Source: Gorsachius magnificus (Eukaryota > Chordata > Aves > Pelecaniformes > Ardeidae). Taken from it: a stretch of 64,000 nucleotides of DNA. Position 1 is the stretch's first letter. Every line of letters begins with the position of its first letter. The notes below the pieces were generated by a model. That model ran no database searches, was not told where the DNA came from, and was given only the letters and a program-made list of their open reading frames with translations. The DNA is taken from positions 620,001 through 684,000 of the forward strand of contig CM067109.1 in the NCBI GenBank assembly GCA_034008185.1, in the 5' to 3' direction. The position numbers and the translations under genes were made by a program. Below are positions 9,110 to 21,464 of this stretch, in pieces.

Positions 9110-10900
9110 CTATTCACAGGGTGTTTTGCAAGCCGCATCGAAGCCAAGGGGCACAGAAGGCCGTGTCCCCTGCCTTCCCGTCACCAGCTGCTTCCCACCG
9201 CCCCTGCAGTGGCCGCGGGAGCCCCGGCGTGCGGGTTACACCGAGCCCTCGGCCGGTGACAGATGCCCGTCCTTAAGGGAGTGTGTTTGCTAGAACATAC
9301 GACGGTGGCACTCGGTAGGAAATCGGTAGGAATTGCTGCTTGATTTTGAGGGCTTCCGAGGAGGAATGTGCCCTCCCCATGGAGCCTCTCTGCCTGCCGT
9401 GTGGCATGCCAGCGTGGGTGACGGACTTGGCTTCCCGGGCGCCCGATGGGCACCCTGCCCCGCCTGCCAGCAGCCGGATTGCTGGAAGGAGATGTCACCA
9501 CCGGCCCCGAGCGACCCCCAGCAAGGGGCAAGGGCTCTTTCCTGGGGCTCTGGCGCGCTCCGCGTGCTTGGCCCCAGTGAGGAGACGCTGGATTTCCCTG
9601 CAGCCGACGCGTGCCTGGCACGTGCTGGGGGGAGCGTTCCTCCAGACCACTTTCAAGTAATGAAAAAATCAAATCTGCTGCAAGCAAAACACAACCCGGC
9701 CATGACTTCCCTCCCCATGCCCGAAGGAGGAGAGGGGCTGGTGGGACTGGTGGGGTGCAGCCCTCCTGTGGCCATCCCAGGCAGGCAGGGCTGGCACTGC
9801 CGGCGCGGCCCCGGGGCTGCTCCTTGTAACCAGAAACGGAGCCTGCGGTGGGTGCGGAGAGCCAGGGTTGGGGCCAGGAGAGGGTCTGGCCGTGACCGCG
9901 AGAGCATCACGGCGACAGCGCCGCGGCGTTAGCGTCGTGGCCGGGGCAGCCGTGGGGAGCGGTGGGTGCTGGGCAGGGCAGGAGGCCCAGCCTGCAGGTC
10001 CTCGCCAGCCATCAGCCACGGGCAGCGTTTGCCCGGTTACCAAAAAGAAAGCAAACCAGAAGCTGCAGCTGCCAGGATTTTTGCCGATGCTAGAAAAGAA
10101 ACGCGTTTGCAAGAGGGGCAAGGGCTCGGCCGGCCGGAGCAGAGGAGAGGCGGCGTTTCGGCCCCGCATAAAAGGATCCAGGAGCATCGATTCGCTTTCA
10201 AGCCTGGCTGAGGAAACACCCATTGGAGTGGGTGGGCGCTTAGGAAAGGTTCCCACTTTTTGACTTATTCATGAGAACAGGACCTGGTCTTTCTAACTCC
10301 ACAGGAAAGTCGTGCTTTGAAGGTTTGCCCCCGCTGAAATCCACCTTTTCCAGGCTCTCTTTGCGGTTGCCTTCCCTCCTTTGAAGCTGGTGTTTAGGGT
10401 CTCCGAGCATAAGGGAGCCTTGGTCTGACTGCCTGCACCCAAAATAGTTTTAAAGTCTCTTTAAAACCAGGAGCTTGCCAGCCCGCCGGCGCGTGAGGGT
10501 CTGTGAATTTATTACCAGAAATGTTCTCCCTCCTCAGCCGCGTTTCTGCAGCCCAGGCTGCTGTTTTGCAGCTGGAAATGTGTTCCCTGGGGAGGAGGAA
10601 CGAGCCCCCTCTCCCCAGCCCCAGAGCCACCGCAGCGGCCACAGAGGCAGGACCCAGCTGCAACCAGGGCGGCACCGGGGACACGCCATGGCGGGTGCTT
10701 GGGGACTGTCCTCGCCCCAGCGGGGACACCCGGAGCCCGGCCTGGGGCTGCCACGGCAGGAGGACGCTGCCTGGATTGGGTCGGGCATCCTGCAGGCTTT
10801 GCCACCCGCGCTTGGCAGGGACATCATGCCAGCCGTGGGCCGCGACAGCAGCAGAGGATGCCTGCAAAAAGCGCTGGTTAGTGGCCATGGAAGCGTGAGA
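9110..10900. other. Intergenic GC-rich sequence, no gene recognised
   Basis: Unique-looking GC-rich sequence. Frames up to about 199 codons overlap on both strands and show no family motif. A short AT-richer stretch lies at about 10260-10470. Confidence 0.5.
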
Positions 10901-10901
10901 G

Positions 10902-11302
10902 CGGGACCCTGGCCAGACCCAGGCAGGACCCAGGAGGGACTTAGGCAGGACCCAGGCTGGACCCAGGTGGGACCCAGTCCAGACCCAGGCAGAACCCAGG
11001 TGGGACCCTGGCCAGACCCAGGCCAGACCTAAACAGGACTCAGGCTGGACACTGGCAGGACCCAGGCAGGACCTAGGCGGGACCCAGGCAGGACCTAGGC
11101 GGGACCCGGGCGGGACCTAGGCGGGACCCAGGCAGGACCCAGGTGGGACCCAGGTGGCATGCAGGTGGGACCTAGGCGGCATGCAGGTGGGACCTAGGCA
11201 GGACCCAGACTGGACCCAGGCCAGACCTAAGCGGGACCCAGACAGGACCCAGGCGGGACCCAGGCAGGACCCAGGTGGGACCCAGGCGGGACCCAGGCAG
11301 GC
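10902..11302. repeat. 10-11-bp minisatellite (GGACCCAGGC)
   Basis: About 400 bp of GGACCCAGGCA, GGACCCAGGCG and GGACCTAGGC units, with GGACCCAGGT and GGCATGCAGGT variants, roughly 37 copies. Variant units are clustered, for example the GGCATGCAGGTGGGACCTA pair near 11156-11197, which suggests local block duplication. Confidence 0.96.
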
Positions 11303-11309
11303 CCCCATC

Positions 11310-12480
11310 GCCCCCGTCCGCCCGAGCACCGGGGCTGTGCGGTTTCCCTGAGTCACTCCCCCGCAGGCAGCCCCCCGGTTCCTGCTGATGCAGCGCCGGG
11401 GCAGCTAAATGCTTTGTTGAACGCCTGCCCGAGCGTGCCTAAGTGCTTTCAGCCCGGGTGGCTGCTGAATTGGGTTTCCTGGGACAATTATTTTGAACAT
11501 AAGTACCTAAAGTCTGCTCGAGCCCTTTTCTAAGTGCTTAAGTTATTTTGCTTTAAAAATCTGGCACTGCCTCCCTATACCTGCGGTCAGATCAGTCCCA
11601 GATATGTATTTATTTTAATTATATTTGCAGAAATGCTTGCTGGACATAAAGGGCACGCGTCTCCTTCTGACTTCACTATGTACAGGATTTTCTTTCAGCC
11701 CTTGAGCCCTCACTTTTCTGGCAGCCCCAGAGGCCTGCTGCCCGTCCCCCCGCACTCCAGGCACGGGCTGGCCCACGCGTTGCTCACATCCCACCGGGAA
11801 CGTGCAGGAATTCAGCCCCAAGATCCAGCGGGAAACGTCGTCAAAACCCAGGAATAATCCTGGTGTGCCAGCGGGGAGGGAGCGGTGTGCCTCCAGCTAC
11901 CTCCTCTAATCACTGCTGCTATAAAGACAAGGTCAGGGTTAGTTAAGCGGGGCTTGGCAAGCCGGGCAGGTGAGAGTTAGGCAGAAGCGACAGCCCTGCA
12001 GTGGGGGAAGCTGACCGCAGGCAGGGGATGGGAACGGAAAGGTGGCAGGCATTTGCACCAGCGTGGTGGGCTCCATCGCCTCATCGCCACCTCCAGCTGT
12101 ACAACAGGGCTCAGCACCGGCGGCCCAAGGAGGCTCTTGGGGACCCAGGGGAACACGGAGATGGCTGCCCTAGGCCTGGGGAAATCGCCAGCTCCCAGAT
12201 TATCATTCCTGCTTCTCCTAGTTAAACCCCCAGGAATTTACTAAAGGCTTCAGGATTTGAGCAAGTCATCTCTTTTAATAGTTTCTGATGCTTTAAACCA
12301 GCTGGTTTGTGGCACTGCATTAGAAGTTTCCTGAGCTAATGACTGCGCCTCCCTCCCAAAGCAAACCAGAAGGATCCCAGAGTGAAGAGTGCAAGCGGTC
12401 CCACGCCAGAGCCTCCTCTCTGGAGCGGAGCAAGAGGCAGCGAGCCCAGCTGAGCCCCCAGCCCCGCTCCACTGCTTGCT
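11310..12480. other. Intergenic, no gene recognised
   Basis: 11460-11640 is AT-rich unique sequence (GAACATAAGTACCTAAAG near 11495). The rest is GC-rich. No motif found in any frame. Confidence 0.5.
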
Positions 12481-12483
12481 GCA

Positions 12484-12946
12484 GTGATGCATGGCAGCAG
12501 GGGTGCACGGTGCCACAGCGATGCACAGCTCTGTAGGGATGCACGGCACTGCAGGGATGCACAGCTCTGCAGGGATGCACAGCTCTGCAGGGATGCAGGG
12601 TGCCACAGTGATGCACAGCTCTGCAGGGATGCAGGGTGTTGCAGTGATGCACGGCACTGCAGGGATGCATGGTGCCGCAGCGATGCACAGCACCACAGCA
12701 CTGCATGGCTCTGCACCACTGCATGGCACTGCAGCAATGCATGGTGCCACAGAGATGCATGGCTCTGCGGGATGCACAGCACCACAGCACTGCACGGCTC
12801 TGCAGGGCAGGCTCTGGGGATGCACAGCACCACAGGATGCATGGCTCTGCAGGGATGCACAGCACCACAGAGATGCATGGCTCTGCAGGGATGCACGGTG
12901 CCGCAGCGATGCACGGCCCTGCGGCGATGCACAGCACAGCACGGCG
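12484..12946. repeat. Minisatellite of about 18 bp (GATGCACAGCTCTGCAGG)
   Basis: About 25 imperfect copies built on GATGCACAGCTCTGCAGG, with GATGCACGGTGCCGCAGC and GATGCATGGCTCTGCAGG variants. Long frames through it on both strands (up to 314 codons) are repeat artefacts. Rich in PstI-like CTGCAG and ATGCAT palindromes. Confidence 0.95.
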
Positions 12947-12949
12947 CTG

Positions 12950-14430
12950 CCACTCGCCCGAGCTGCTGCTGTGGATGTCGTCCTCTGCCTCCTGGGGCAA
13001 ACGCCCGTGGGCCAGCCGTGGCCCTCGGGGACGTGTCTGCCCGCCTGCGTTGGCCTGACCTCACCAAGGACAAACAGCTCTACTATGGAAAATACTAATG
13101 AAAGGGCTGAAGCTGGGAAGAGTAAGGGAGTGATTAGTGGTGTGCATACAGCTGAGCTTCCTGCAGATTTGTATTTAGACCTAATCCTCTGCATTGAAAA
13201 AAATCCCCAATCTCTTCATTTTTTTTATGGAGTGATTACGATAGACTCTGGAATGATTGTGTAAAAATTAATCCTGGGGGATGAGATCAGTTTTAGAGCT
13301 GCAGTGTGGTGCTGGCCAGACATACCAGACCCTGGTAAACAAACCTTGCCCAGAGTGAGGGAATTAAGCTCTGGTCGGGCTCCCCTGGTTTCCACACGCT
13401 GTGGGGGCTTCTTGGATCGTGTCAGCCGGGCCGGCTTCACGGGGTGGGCCAGGGATGCCCCATGGCTCCAGGACTCCAGGGGCTTTCCAGGGTTTCCCCG
13501 GAGGCTGCGATGGAGGCGGGTGGGGGGCTTCAGGGTGGGCGGGGGGGCTGTGACGGCAAAAAGCCATGGCAGCAGTGGGGACAGCACGGGGCACCCCGGT
13601 GCCCTTGTGCTGAATGTGGCATTGATGGGGACAGAGGCGAGATGGGCTGGTGACACCAACTGGTGGCCCTCGTCCCCTCCCAGAGCCTTTTGCCTTTTCT
13701 TACAGGAAACCTCTCAGAAGGGATGGTCGGCACCGTCAGAGGAGCCTCCGGGCTGCCCATGTCCCCCAGGCACCCCCCGGCCACCACCGGCATCGCTGCC
13801 TGCCCGGCCGCCCGAGCTCTGCGGTCATCCTCAGGGCTCCGGTTCAAAAAGGTGCTTAAGCCCCGCATTAGGAGCGCGCGCCGTCCTGCTGCCAAGCGTG
13901 ATGGATCTGTAACTATTCTGAAGTGATCCATGAATATTGCATGCGGATCCACTTATTGGAGCCTCCCCGGCATGGATGCCTGGGTCTGCTTTAATAGGGG
14001 GCTGTCAGGAAATGCAAGCGAGGGAGGAATCGCTCCAGATAAGCCCTTTTGCTGCCAGCAGCGCCGGGCTGTCAGGAGGCGGCGGGTGGCAGGGCTGGGG
14101 AAGGAGAGGCCGGGGGGTTACCCCTCATGCTGAGCCCGGGGAGGCACCCGCAGCTCGGGAGGGAGAAGGAGGGAAAAAGGAAGGGGGCAGGAGAGGTGAC
14201 CATGGCCTCGGCGTCTCACTGCCAACTTCTGCGATCATTTTTAATCCCCAGAGGCAAAGCCACGAGATGTGGCACCTGCCGGCGCCATGGCGGGGCCGCT
14301 GCCGGTTTCGTTGCGGTTCCGTTGGGTTCCCCCCTCGGTCATCCAGGGCGGCTGGAGGGGAACGAGCAAGAGCTGAACTGCACACGGAAAAGCCACCCCG
14401 AGGGGGGGTTTGCAGTGATTTACTCCGTGA
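12950..14430. other. Intergenic, no gene recognised
   Basis: 13080-13290 is AT-richer unique sequence. 13300-14420 is GC-rich with overlapping frames and no recognised product. Confidence 0.5.
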
Positions 14431-14760
14431 GATTTAGTCAGAAGTGGGAGATTATGCCTTGGATTAATTTTAGGCATTAATCAACCGGAGAGGGAACATT
14501 TGATTTGTACGTAGATGGCCACTCTTCCTCCCCCTTCACACCGTGCGGCTCCATTGATTTCGTTGGGATCCACCAGGCAGAAATGAGAGTGGGACTTGGC
14601 CCCCTTAATTAAGACGACAGTTGCTAAAGGCAGAATGATGGAAAATAATTAACCCTGTAAAAAACACATGATGCTGAGAAGGAGAAATACATAATTTAGG
14701 AATCCAGAGGCCGTTATGCAATATTAATTGCAGAGAGCATGTCTGAACAGCATGACATAC
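14430..14760. promoter_or_regulatory. AT-rich island, candidate conserved non-coding element
   Basis: Sharp drop in GC within GC-rich surroundings. Contains TTAATTAAGACGAC near 14605, AAAATAATTAACCC near 14642 and GCAATATTAATTGC near 14718, all TAAT-type homeodomain cores. No open frame. The regulatory role is inferred. Confidence 0.35.
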
Positions 14761-15029
14761 CGAGAGCCGTGCCGCCCCTCACAAGGCTGCCCAAGAGGGC
14801 TAACTTGCCCTTGACGTTAAGAGAAGAGCCCCAGAGGTGGCATCTCCAGAGCAAATGCCCTCCACGGCGGGGTGGGGGGTCCAGCTGTGTTTGGGGGGGA
14901 GCAGGGGGTCTGCCCACCCTGCCCACGGCTGTGCCGGCCCCGAGGGCCCACCGCCCCGCCGCACGGGGAGCCCATGTCCCCTCCTAGAGCTCTGCTGGGC
15001 AGGGACAAACACGCTGCCTCCGCTGGCGG

Positions 15030-15345
15030 GGGCCCAAGCAATTTCATTAATTAAAGTTCTAATTGTGCTAAGGGAACTTTGACCTCCTGGGAGGACCCTT
15101 GCCCTGCTTCACAGGGAAAATTGGATTATTCCTACCAGTGCTGAGTGTCAGGGCCTTCTTTGCTGCTAAAATATTCTCCCCGCTTCCTAATCAAATGGCT
15201 TAAAAAGGCCAAACATGGAACTTTCACCAGCAATAACAAATACGCCTATTTATTTAAACAGGCACAAGAAATAGTAATTCAATAGGCAATTTCTAGGGAA
15301 GGCTATAAACGAATGCAAACAGAAGGTCCGCTTGTCTCTGGTGAT
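15030..15345. promoter_or_regulatory. AT-rich island, candidate conserved non-coding element
   Basis: Complex, non-repetitive AT-rich sequence with CATTAATTAAAG near 15045, CTAATCAAATGGC near 15187 and a forkhead-like TATTTATTTAAACA near 15248. Sequence complexity is high and no frame is open. It looks like an enhancer-type element. Confidence 0.38.
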
Positions 15346-15774
15346 GCTTTAAGGGCTGGATACTGGATTTAAAAGCTCCTTCAGCGCTTGCTTTCTAACA
15401 CCAAACATCACTTGGGAACCAGAGGAATGCCTTGGTAGCTGGGGTTGTTCGTCACCCCTGGGGAACGGCGGCGAGTGGCCGGGTGATTTCAGGAGGAGGG
15501 CATCACCGTGGTTGGACCCCAGGCAGGACCAGGAGTGTCGGGGCACCCGGGCATCGTGTAGACCCGCGGGCGGCATGGGAGTGCAGGGCCTGGCGCCTGC
15601 TCTGCCCGGCTTTTCCAGCGGGACCTCGGGGGGCTTCACGCATTGCGTGTGTGCCCGCGGCCGAACTGCGTGCCTGGCCTTTGTTTCGCCACCGGTGAGA
15701 TGCCTTTAGCACCTTGGCTCCTGTATTTTACGCTCAAAGGCAGCCCCGTAACTGTGGGAGGGAAAGATAGCGGT

Positions 15775-15885
15775 GAAAAATCAATTAATGCTCATTGCCT
15801 GTGTCATGGTCATTAATGGCGAAACTGGTGAGAACCGTCTTCTTTAATTGTTGATAGGCAAAAATTACGCATTGAGGAGGGATAG
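15775..15885. promoter_or_regulatory. Short AT-rich island, candidate non-coding element
   Basis: Contains AAATCAATTAATGCTCATT near 15778, GTCATTAATGG near 15810 and TTTAATTGTTGA near 15843: three TAAT-type cores within 70 bases. Confidence 0.3.
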
Positions 15886-16799
15886 CCGTTGCAAAGGGAG
15901 CAGAGCCGTGCCTGGGACGGGTGATGTGCATCGTGGCCCAGGAGTCCTGGAACGTACCCAGCTTCCCCCAAAAATGAATGGGGCCAGACCTGGCATGTGG
16001 GGACAGGCTCGGTGCACAGATATTTGAAATCCTGTCTTGGTTTCTGCGGTTAGACAGGAATCTCGGCTCCCATTTGCCTCCTGCTTGCAGGGAAAAGGCT
16101 GAGGCTGTGACTAGCACGGGGGTGCCGATGTAGATAAACCAACAAGCAAATCCTCAGATAGTCTTAAAATCTCACCGCTGGTAAGTTGGTGGGCTTCAGG
16201 GGCTGAATCGAGACCCTTGAGCAACTTAATGTGATGAAACTCTGTGGTCCTCCGTTGCCTAGAGCAAAACACGTTGCCTTTCACGTAGATCTCAGCTTCT
16301 GAAGCTGGCCCCAACCTGGAGTTGCCCAGATTTATGTTTTGCTGGCGCGCCAGAAGAAGACATCTTGCTTTGGGTTGCTCCTTCACGGTCATCAATCTTT
16401 GTCCCCCGTGCAGTGCCAGGCACAAGGTTGCCTGGGCCCGGCAGCGGCTGCATGGGAAGGACCTGTGCGATACAGTCGTATGTCGGCAATTATTCAGGAT
16501 AAGGAAACAGCATGATTGTGGAACTGCTCCCAAGAAAGCGCCATTTGCCTTGGAGATTTCCTCTGCCAAGTCCTCCTCTTGCCTCTTTGAGGCAGCCGTG
16601 GTGCCCCACGCAGCGAATGTGCTGGGGCCCTCGGGGCGGTGGAGGGCGAGGGGATTTTGAACTTGGCAGCACCCAAGGCGCCGCGCCGGTCTTTGATGAG
16701 GCCACGGGCGTTTCCGCTGGCTCCTGGGCGGCTGCTGTGATTGCTCCCCACCTTCTTGTTTACATTCGTGAGTAACAGGCCAAACTTCAACCTGATAGA

Positions 16800-16930
16800 G
16801 ATGTGTCCCCACAATGAAAACGTTACCTATTTATTATCCACAACTTTTAACCAATTATTTATGATGATTTTATAGCACAGCTAAGTGCAAAGGTGAAATA
16901 AAGTAGGCGCTTCAGGTTTTGGCGTTGGTG
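16800..16930. other. Short AT-rich island
   Basis: About 120 bases of AT-rich unique sequence (CTATTTATTATCCAC, TTATAGCACAGC) in GC-rich context. No gene signal. Confidence 0.3.
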
Positions 16931-17336
16931 AGTCACCATGGGGCTCACGCTTGGGAGGACTTTGGAGCCGAGGCTGGCGCTGCCTTGGCTGCCGTTGGCC
17001 CCCCGGCAATGCCCAGCGCTGGCTTTGACACGTGAGCCCTCATGTCCGCAATGCGATGGGTTCCTGCGTGCCTGGGGGACGCCATCCCTCACCCGGCACG
17101 TGGTGACCAGCACCAGCTCAGCGCTGAGCAAGCGGAGCCGAGGCTCCCCGGGACGCTGGCGAGACCCATGGCTCCTCCGTGGAGGGGACCTGGTGCCATC
17201 CTGCTGCTCGTGGGGTGCACAGCATGGCGTGGGAGGGGGATGCAGTGAGCGCAGGGCAGAGCTGGGCGAGGGGGACGTGGCTCGGTTTTCCCCTCCATAA
17301 GCTGTGTCAGGGCTGCACAAGCCCTCGACAGGTTGG

Positions 17337-17545
17337 AATCATAGAATCACGGAATCATTTGGGTTGGCAAAGCCCTTTTAGCTCCTCCAGCTCAACCGTT
17401 CCCCTACCCCTGCCATCCCACCCCCAAACCCTGGCCCTCAGCACCGTCTCTGCCCGGCTGTTAAATCCCCCCAGGGGTGGGGACTCGACCCCTTCCCTGG
17501 GCAGCCCCTTCCAGGGCCTGACAGCTCTTTGGGGAAGGAATTGGT
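17337..17545 (-). mobile_element. CR1 LINE 3' fragment
   Basis: Begins (3' end of the element) with ATCATAGAATCACGGAATCA then GGGTTGGCAAAGCCCTTTTA, the reversed CR1 tail, and runs to about GGGGAAGGAATTG. Closely resembles the copy at 30698, so both belong to one subfamily. Confidence 0.92.
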
Positions 17546-17674
17546 CTTATGGGTAAGGAAATAGGAAGAGGCATGGCTGTGCCTTGCGCCGAGCCCCCTC
17601 CCTGGGCAGAGCCCCGCGGTCCCCGTCGGGCGGCCCAGGCTTCCTCTGTCCTGCAGCCTCCTTTTCTTAAACAC

Positions 17675-18380
17675 TACATCAAGGAATTATTCCTTAAATG
17701 ACTGTAATTTTATTTTCTGGTCCTAGCTAATGAGCTCTTTGTGTAATGAATCATAAATTACTTAGAGCAAGATCTTTCTTTTACTTAGAATGGGTAAAAA
17801 ATAGGTGGTGTCTCCAGCCTGCGCCCGCCATGCCCACATGGTAGCGGATTTTTCCAGCCGGAGCTCCGATATGCACAAGCCCTAATTTTGCAGATAAACA
17901 GCTTCTGTTTCATTAAATGAGCTCTGCACAGAATGTTTGTCTTAGTTATTTCCAGAAAATTAATTCATAGGCCTTAATCTGTTTAGCATCTGATTAATGG
18001 GATTTTTAATCACCCATAATAATGATAATAAAAGGCTTAAAGTAATAATGGAGGAAAAGGTGTGCATTTGTCTTTGCTGTTCCCATTGTCCTGACAGCCA
18101 TCAGCGCTGCACGATAACTCAGGATATTTGGCAGTGTTTCTTTTGGATCTATTGATCAGGTGGAAAACCAGACCTCGTTTGAATCTGATTCATTTAGCCA
18201 TTTTTGTAAAATTACCTATTATCCGGCGAGGTAGCTCTGCAGGCAGCATCGCAGCCTCCTGGAGCCCAGACGCATCCGCACCGTTCGCTCCCGTGACACC
18301 ACCACCATTAAGCCCACATCTCCAATAATGAAACGCCTGCTGCACGACACCTGAAATCATATTTGCTGTCAGGCGTGGCA
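17675..18380. promoter_or_regulatory. Long AT-rich island, candidate conserved non-coding element(s)
   Basis: About 700 bases. Contains GTAATTTTATTTTCTGG, CTAGCTAATGAGCTC, AAAATTAATTCATAGG, TCTGATTAATGGG and AATAATGATAATAAAAGG. Many TAAT cores in high-complexity sequence without repeats or open frames. It is the largest such island in the left half of the intergenic interval and may be several elements. Confidence 0.4.
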
Positions 18381-18850
18381 CAGGGTGCAGCGGGGATATG
18401 CGGCAGCATAAATTCGGCGTAAGAGTAGCCACGCCGCGGCGAAGGCGTTTGCCTCCGGACCGCCACGCTGGCGTGCGTGTGGCTCGTGTCGGCCCCGGGA
18501 AGCGCCCGTGGCGGGGTTCCGGCAGCGGTCCCGCCTCGCAGAGACGCCGTGCGGGGCAGCCGAGGTCCCACGCCGCTCGCCGAACATGGGGCCGGGGCCT
18601 GTCCTGCTCCTCCAAGGGTGTCAATGCGTGTGCCGAGTGCTTCCCAGGGTGCTGCAGAGCCGTTCTCCCGCAGGATGGCTCCGCTCCCCGGCCCTTGCCG
18701 CCCCGCGCCCCCGCCTGGCCCTCGGCCCTCGCGCCAGGCCATTCCGGCGCCGTACGTACGGTGGGGATGGGATGGGGTGGAGCTCTTCGAGTGCTCGTGC
18801 CCATCAGGTTTTGTGCCCCCGCCGGCGCAGACGGGAGTGTGGCTGCTTGA
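18380..18850. other. CpG-rich block without a recognised gene
   Basis: High CpG content by eye (for example CACGCCGCGGCGAAGGCG near 18430), next to the AT-rich island at 17.7-18.4 kb. Frames on both strands show no family motif. It could be an orphan CpG island or the promoter of an unannotated non-coding transcript. Confidence 0.3.
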
Positions 18851-18871
18851 GAAATGCCCTTACTTGTAAAT

Positions 18872-18932
18872 ATTATTTATTTATTTATTTATTTCCAGGG
18901 GGGTTTTTTGTTTGGTTTTTTTTTTTTTTTTA
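18872..18932. repeat. (TTAT)n microsatellite and T run
   Basis: About six TTAT/TATT tetramers at 18872-18895, then an uninterrupted run of 16 T at 18916-18931. Confidence 0.95.
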
Positions 18933-18934
18933 GA

Positions 18935-21460
18935 GGAAAGGATGATTTTCACAGGATCAATCGTTTTCCTGCAGGTGCAGGGAAATACGGTGCGGGAACG
19001 TCACCGAAATGCAGAAATAATGGCAAGATGGCAAAGGTGGAGCAGCTCTGGCCCTCGGGCGGGTCGCCGGCGTCGGTGGCAATCCCGTGCGGCCCCCGCC
19101 CGCGCTGGGACAGCCTTCACCTTCCCCAGTGGAGAAGCTGGGATTTTGGTGTGTTTTTTTTTTTGTCTTGCAGAGACCCGAAGCTGCGCGTTTTTGGCTC
19201 TGGCAGGGTGAGCTGGAGGTCAGGGTGCGGGCGCAGCGGCTGCGCTCCCCGGCGAGGAATCAATATTCCCCAGCAGCCACGCGCGCAGGTGCCGGCGGGG
19301 AGCGCGCGGGCATGTGCGAAGGGTGGGAAGAGGCGTCCTCTGCCTCGCGCCGGGCTCCTTCCCTCTCTGAAATTGGAAAGAAATGGATCGATTTTTTACT
19401 CTTTTCGGGGTGAGGGGAAATTGCAGAATGAAGATGACTTGAAAGAATGAGATGGATGGGAGTAACTGGAGCTCATCCTCCACGGGGGAGAAAAATGCAG
19501 CACAAATGATGATGTTAGCGATCCATCCTTCAGTCGGGGGTGTTATATGGAGGTCCATCACGGGAGGACCCGAGCATGGGGCGAGCGTGGGCTCTGCTAA
19601 CGCAGGGGCCTGCGCAACCTCAATAATCCGTCGCCAGCAAATATTCACAAATGGTAAAAGATCTAAAATCCCTGCGGGGCTGTCTGGGGAAGTGGGCTGG
19701 CTGTCCCTGTCCCCGGCTCCCCCCAGGCGCCGGTGGCTGTGGCCAGGCTGCCCCCCCAGCAGCCAGGGGACAGGGCCAGGCTTTGGTAAGGACTTGTTCG
19801 GGGCGGGGGGGGGGGGGGGGCAGTGCCACCAAGCAGACCGGGGGCCATTGCAGCCCCACAGCAAGGTGCTCTCCCCCATCAGCCCCAGGCTGGGGAGGGG
19901 AATGGGAAGGGCCCTGGGAAGGGAGGGGAGGGCACTCGCCATCCCTGCCAGGCACCCGGCCAGCCTCGCCACTTTGCCGGGGGCGCTTCCAATAAATACA
20001 ACCACCACCACCCCCATTTCCCTGCCCGGAGCGGTGGCCAGCAGAGCTGGGGGGGAGACACGGCCGCAGCACAGGGGTTCTCCCTAGGGAGTGCCTGGGA
20101 CACAGCGGGACACCCCGCTCCATGCAGGCAGGCGGTGGCGTGGGTGCAGTTGTCCCCCCCGACACGGGCAGCGGGTGCAGACCATGGGTGGCCACCCCGG
20201 CAGGGCAGAAGCTCGGCTTCAGTGCTCCTGGTAGCACGGCAGCTCCTTGCAGACTTCTCCAACCACGAACACTTGTGCCTGCAAGTCGTCCTCCAGCACG
20301 AGGGGCGACAGCCCGGGTGGCATCACCAGGTCCGGGGGTCACACCGGATCAAATGCACTTTTCCCCTCTTTTTTTCCGTGAAAATTCCCTTGTGCCCGCT
20401 GGAGGCAGGAAGGCGTATTCCTACTGGAAGGGCTTGCAGCTATTTCCACCCATGGCTGTCTCCCAGCAGAGGCTGGTTGGGAAGTCCATCGCCTTTTTCA
20501 CTCTGGTGGGGTTGGGGGGGGGCGCGGGGGCCAGGGCAGCCGCTGGTGGGAGCGTGCGCCCCGCAGAAGGTGTTCCTGGGGGGGGATGCGGGGCTGCCTC
20601 CCACGGCCGCTTCTGCAGCTCCTGCCGGACAGTGGGACGAGCGCTCCCTGGCAGAGGGGTTATAAATCCCCAGCTGAGCAGGTTCCAAGCTGATTGCCTT
20701 TCCTCGCGGTGTCTCTCTGCAAATGAGGCTTTTCACGGAAGACGGATAGAGCTGCTTCTCCGGAGCATAAATCCTCACCAGCCCAAAGTACCGCCGCAAC
20801 CTGGTTAACAGCCCGGCTTGCCTGCCAGCCCAGAGTTCAACTCCTCGGGATGACACAGCGCTCCGACGGCAATTCCTCATCAATTAGCCCTGGCCGCACC
20901 GCTGGGGCTCCCCTCCGCAGCCCCCGCTTCGGGGCTCGCCCTGCCTCCAGCCGGGTGCTAGTGCCCGCTCCCAAAGGAGCCTCCGGCCGTGGGGTACCTG
21001 CCTCATCCTCCATCCAGGCTGCACCAGCTGTCCCCCGGGACGGGGACCCCTCCGGCCTGGCATTCCCCTCCTCGGTCGGGTTTTCCAGGAGAGCTTCCCT
21101 GCTGCAATTAGTGCTGAGGGCCACCTACCCCAATGAGCGACCTCCTGCCCAGCACTGAAACCTCCACCACTGCTGTTCCCTTTCTCCAGCCTCTGTCCCC
21201 ACCTTGTCACGGGGATGTGGGGAGGGGACCCCCAGCCCGCGTCCCTGCCCAGCCCGTCCGTCCCTGCAGACCCTGACCCTCTGCTTCCCTCTGCATCCCT
21301 GAATTCCCAATGTAACCCCCGTCCCCCGCCACCTCCTCCATCCTCCCCAGCTCCTCTCTCTTCAATGCCTCCAGCAGCACCCCGGCTCCGGGGCACGCAG
21401 CGGCTGATGACTGTCGCCCCGCTCCTCCCCTTCGTCGCCTAAGCCGGACATCAAGCTCAG
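18935..21460. other. Intergenic GC-rich sequence with a 16-base G run
   Basis: Unique GC-rich sequence. At 19805-19820 there are 16 consecutive G, a potential quadruplex and assembly-error site. Overlapping frames up to 280 codons show no recognised domain. Confidence 0.5.
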
Positions 21461-21464
21461 CATT

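Noticed and set aside
12250..13194. 314-codon minus-strand frame with repeated Cys-Ile-Pro-Ala
   Set aside because: Translation of the 18-bp minisatellite. Other frames are equally open.
16111..16812. 233-codon minus-strand frame
   Set aside because: No recognisable domain and overlapped by other frames. I cannot support it.
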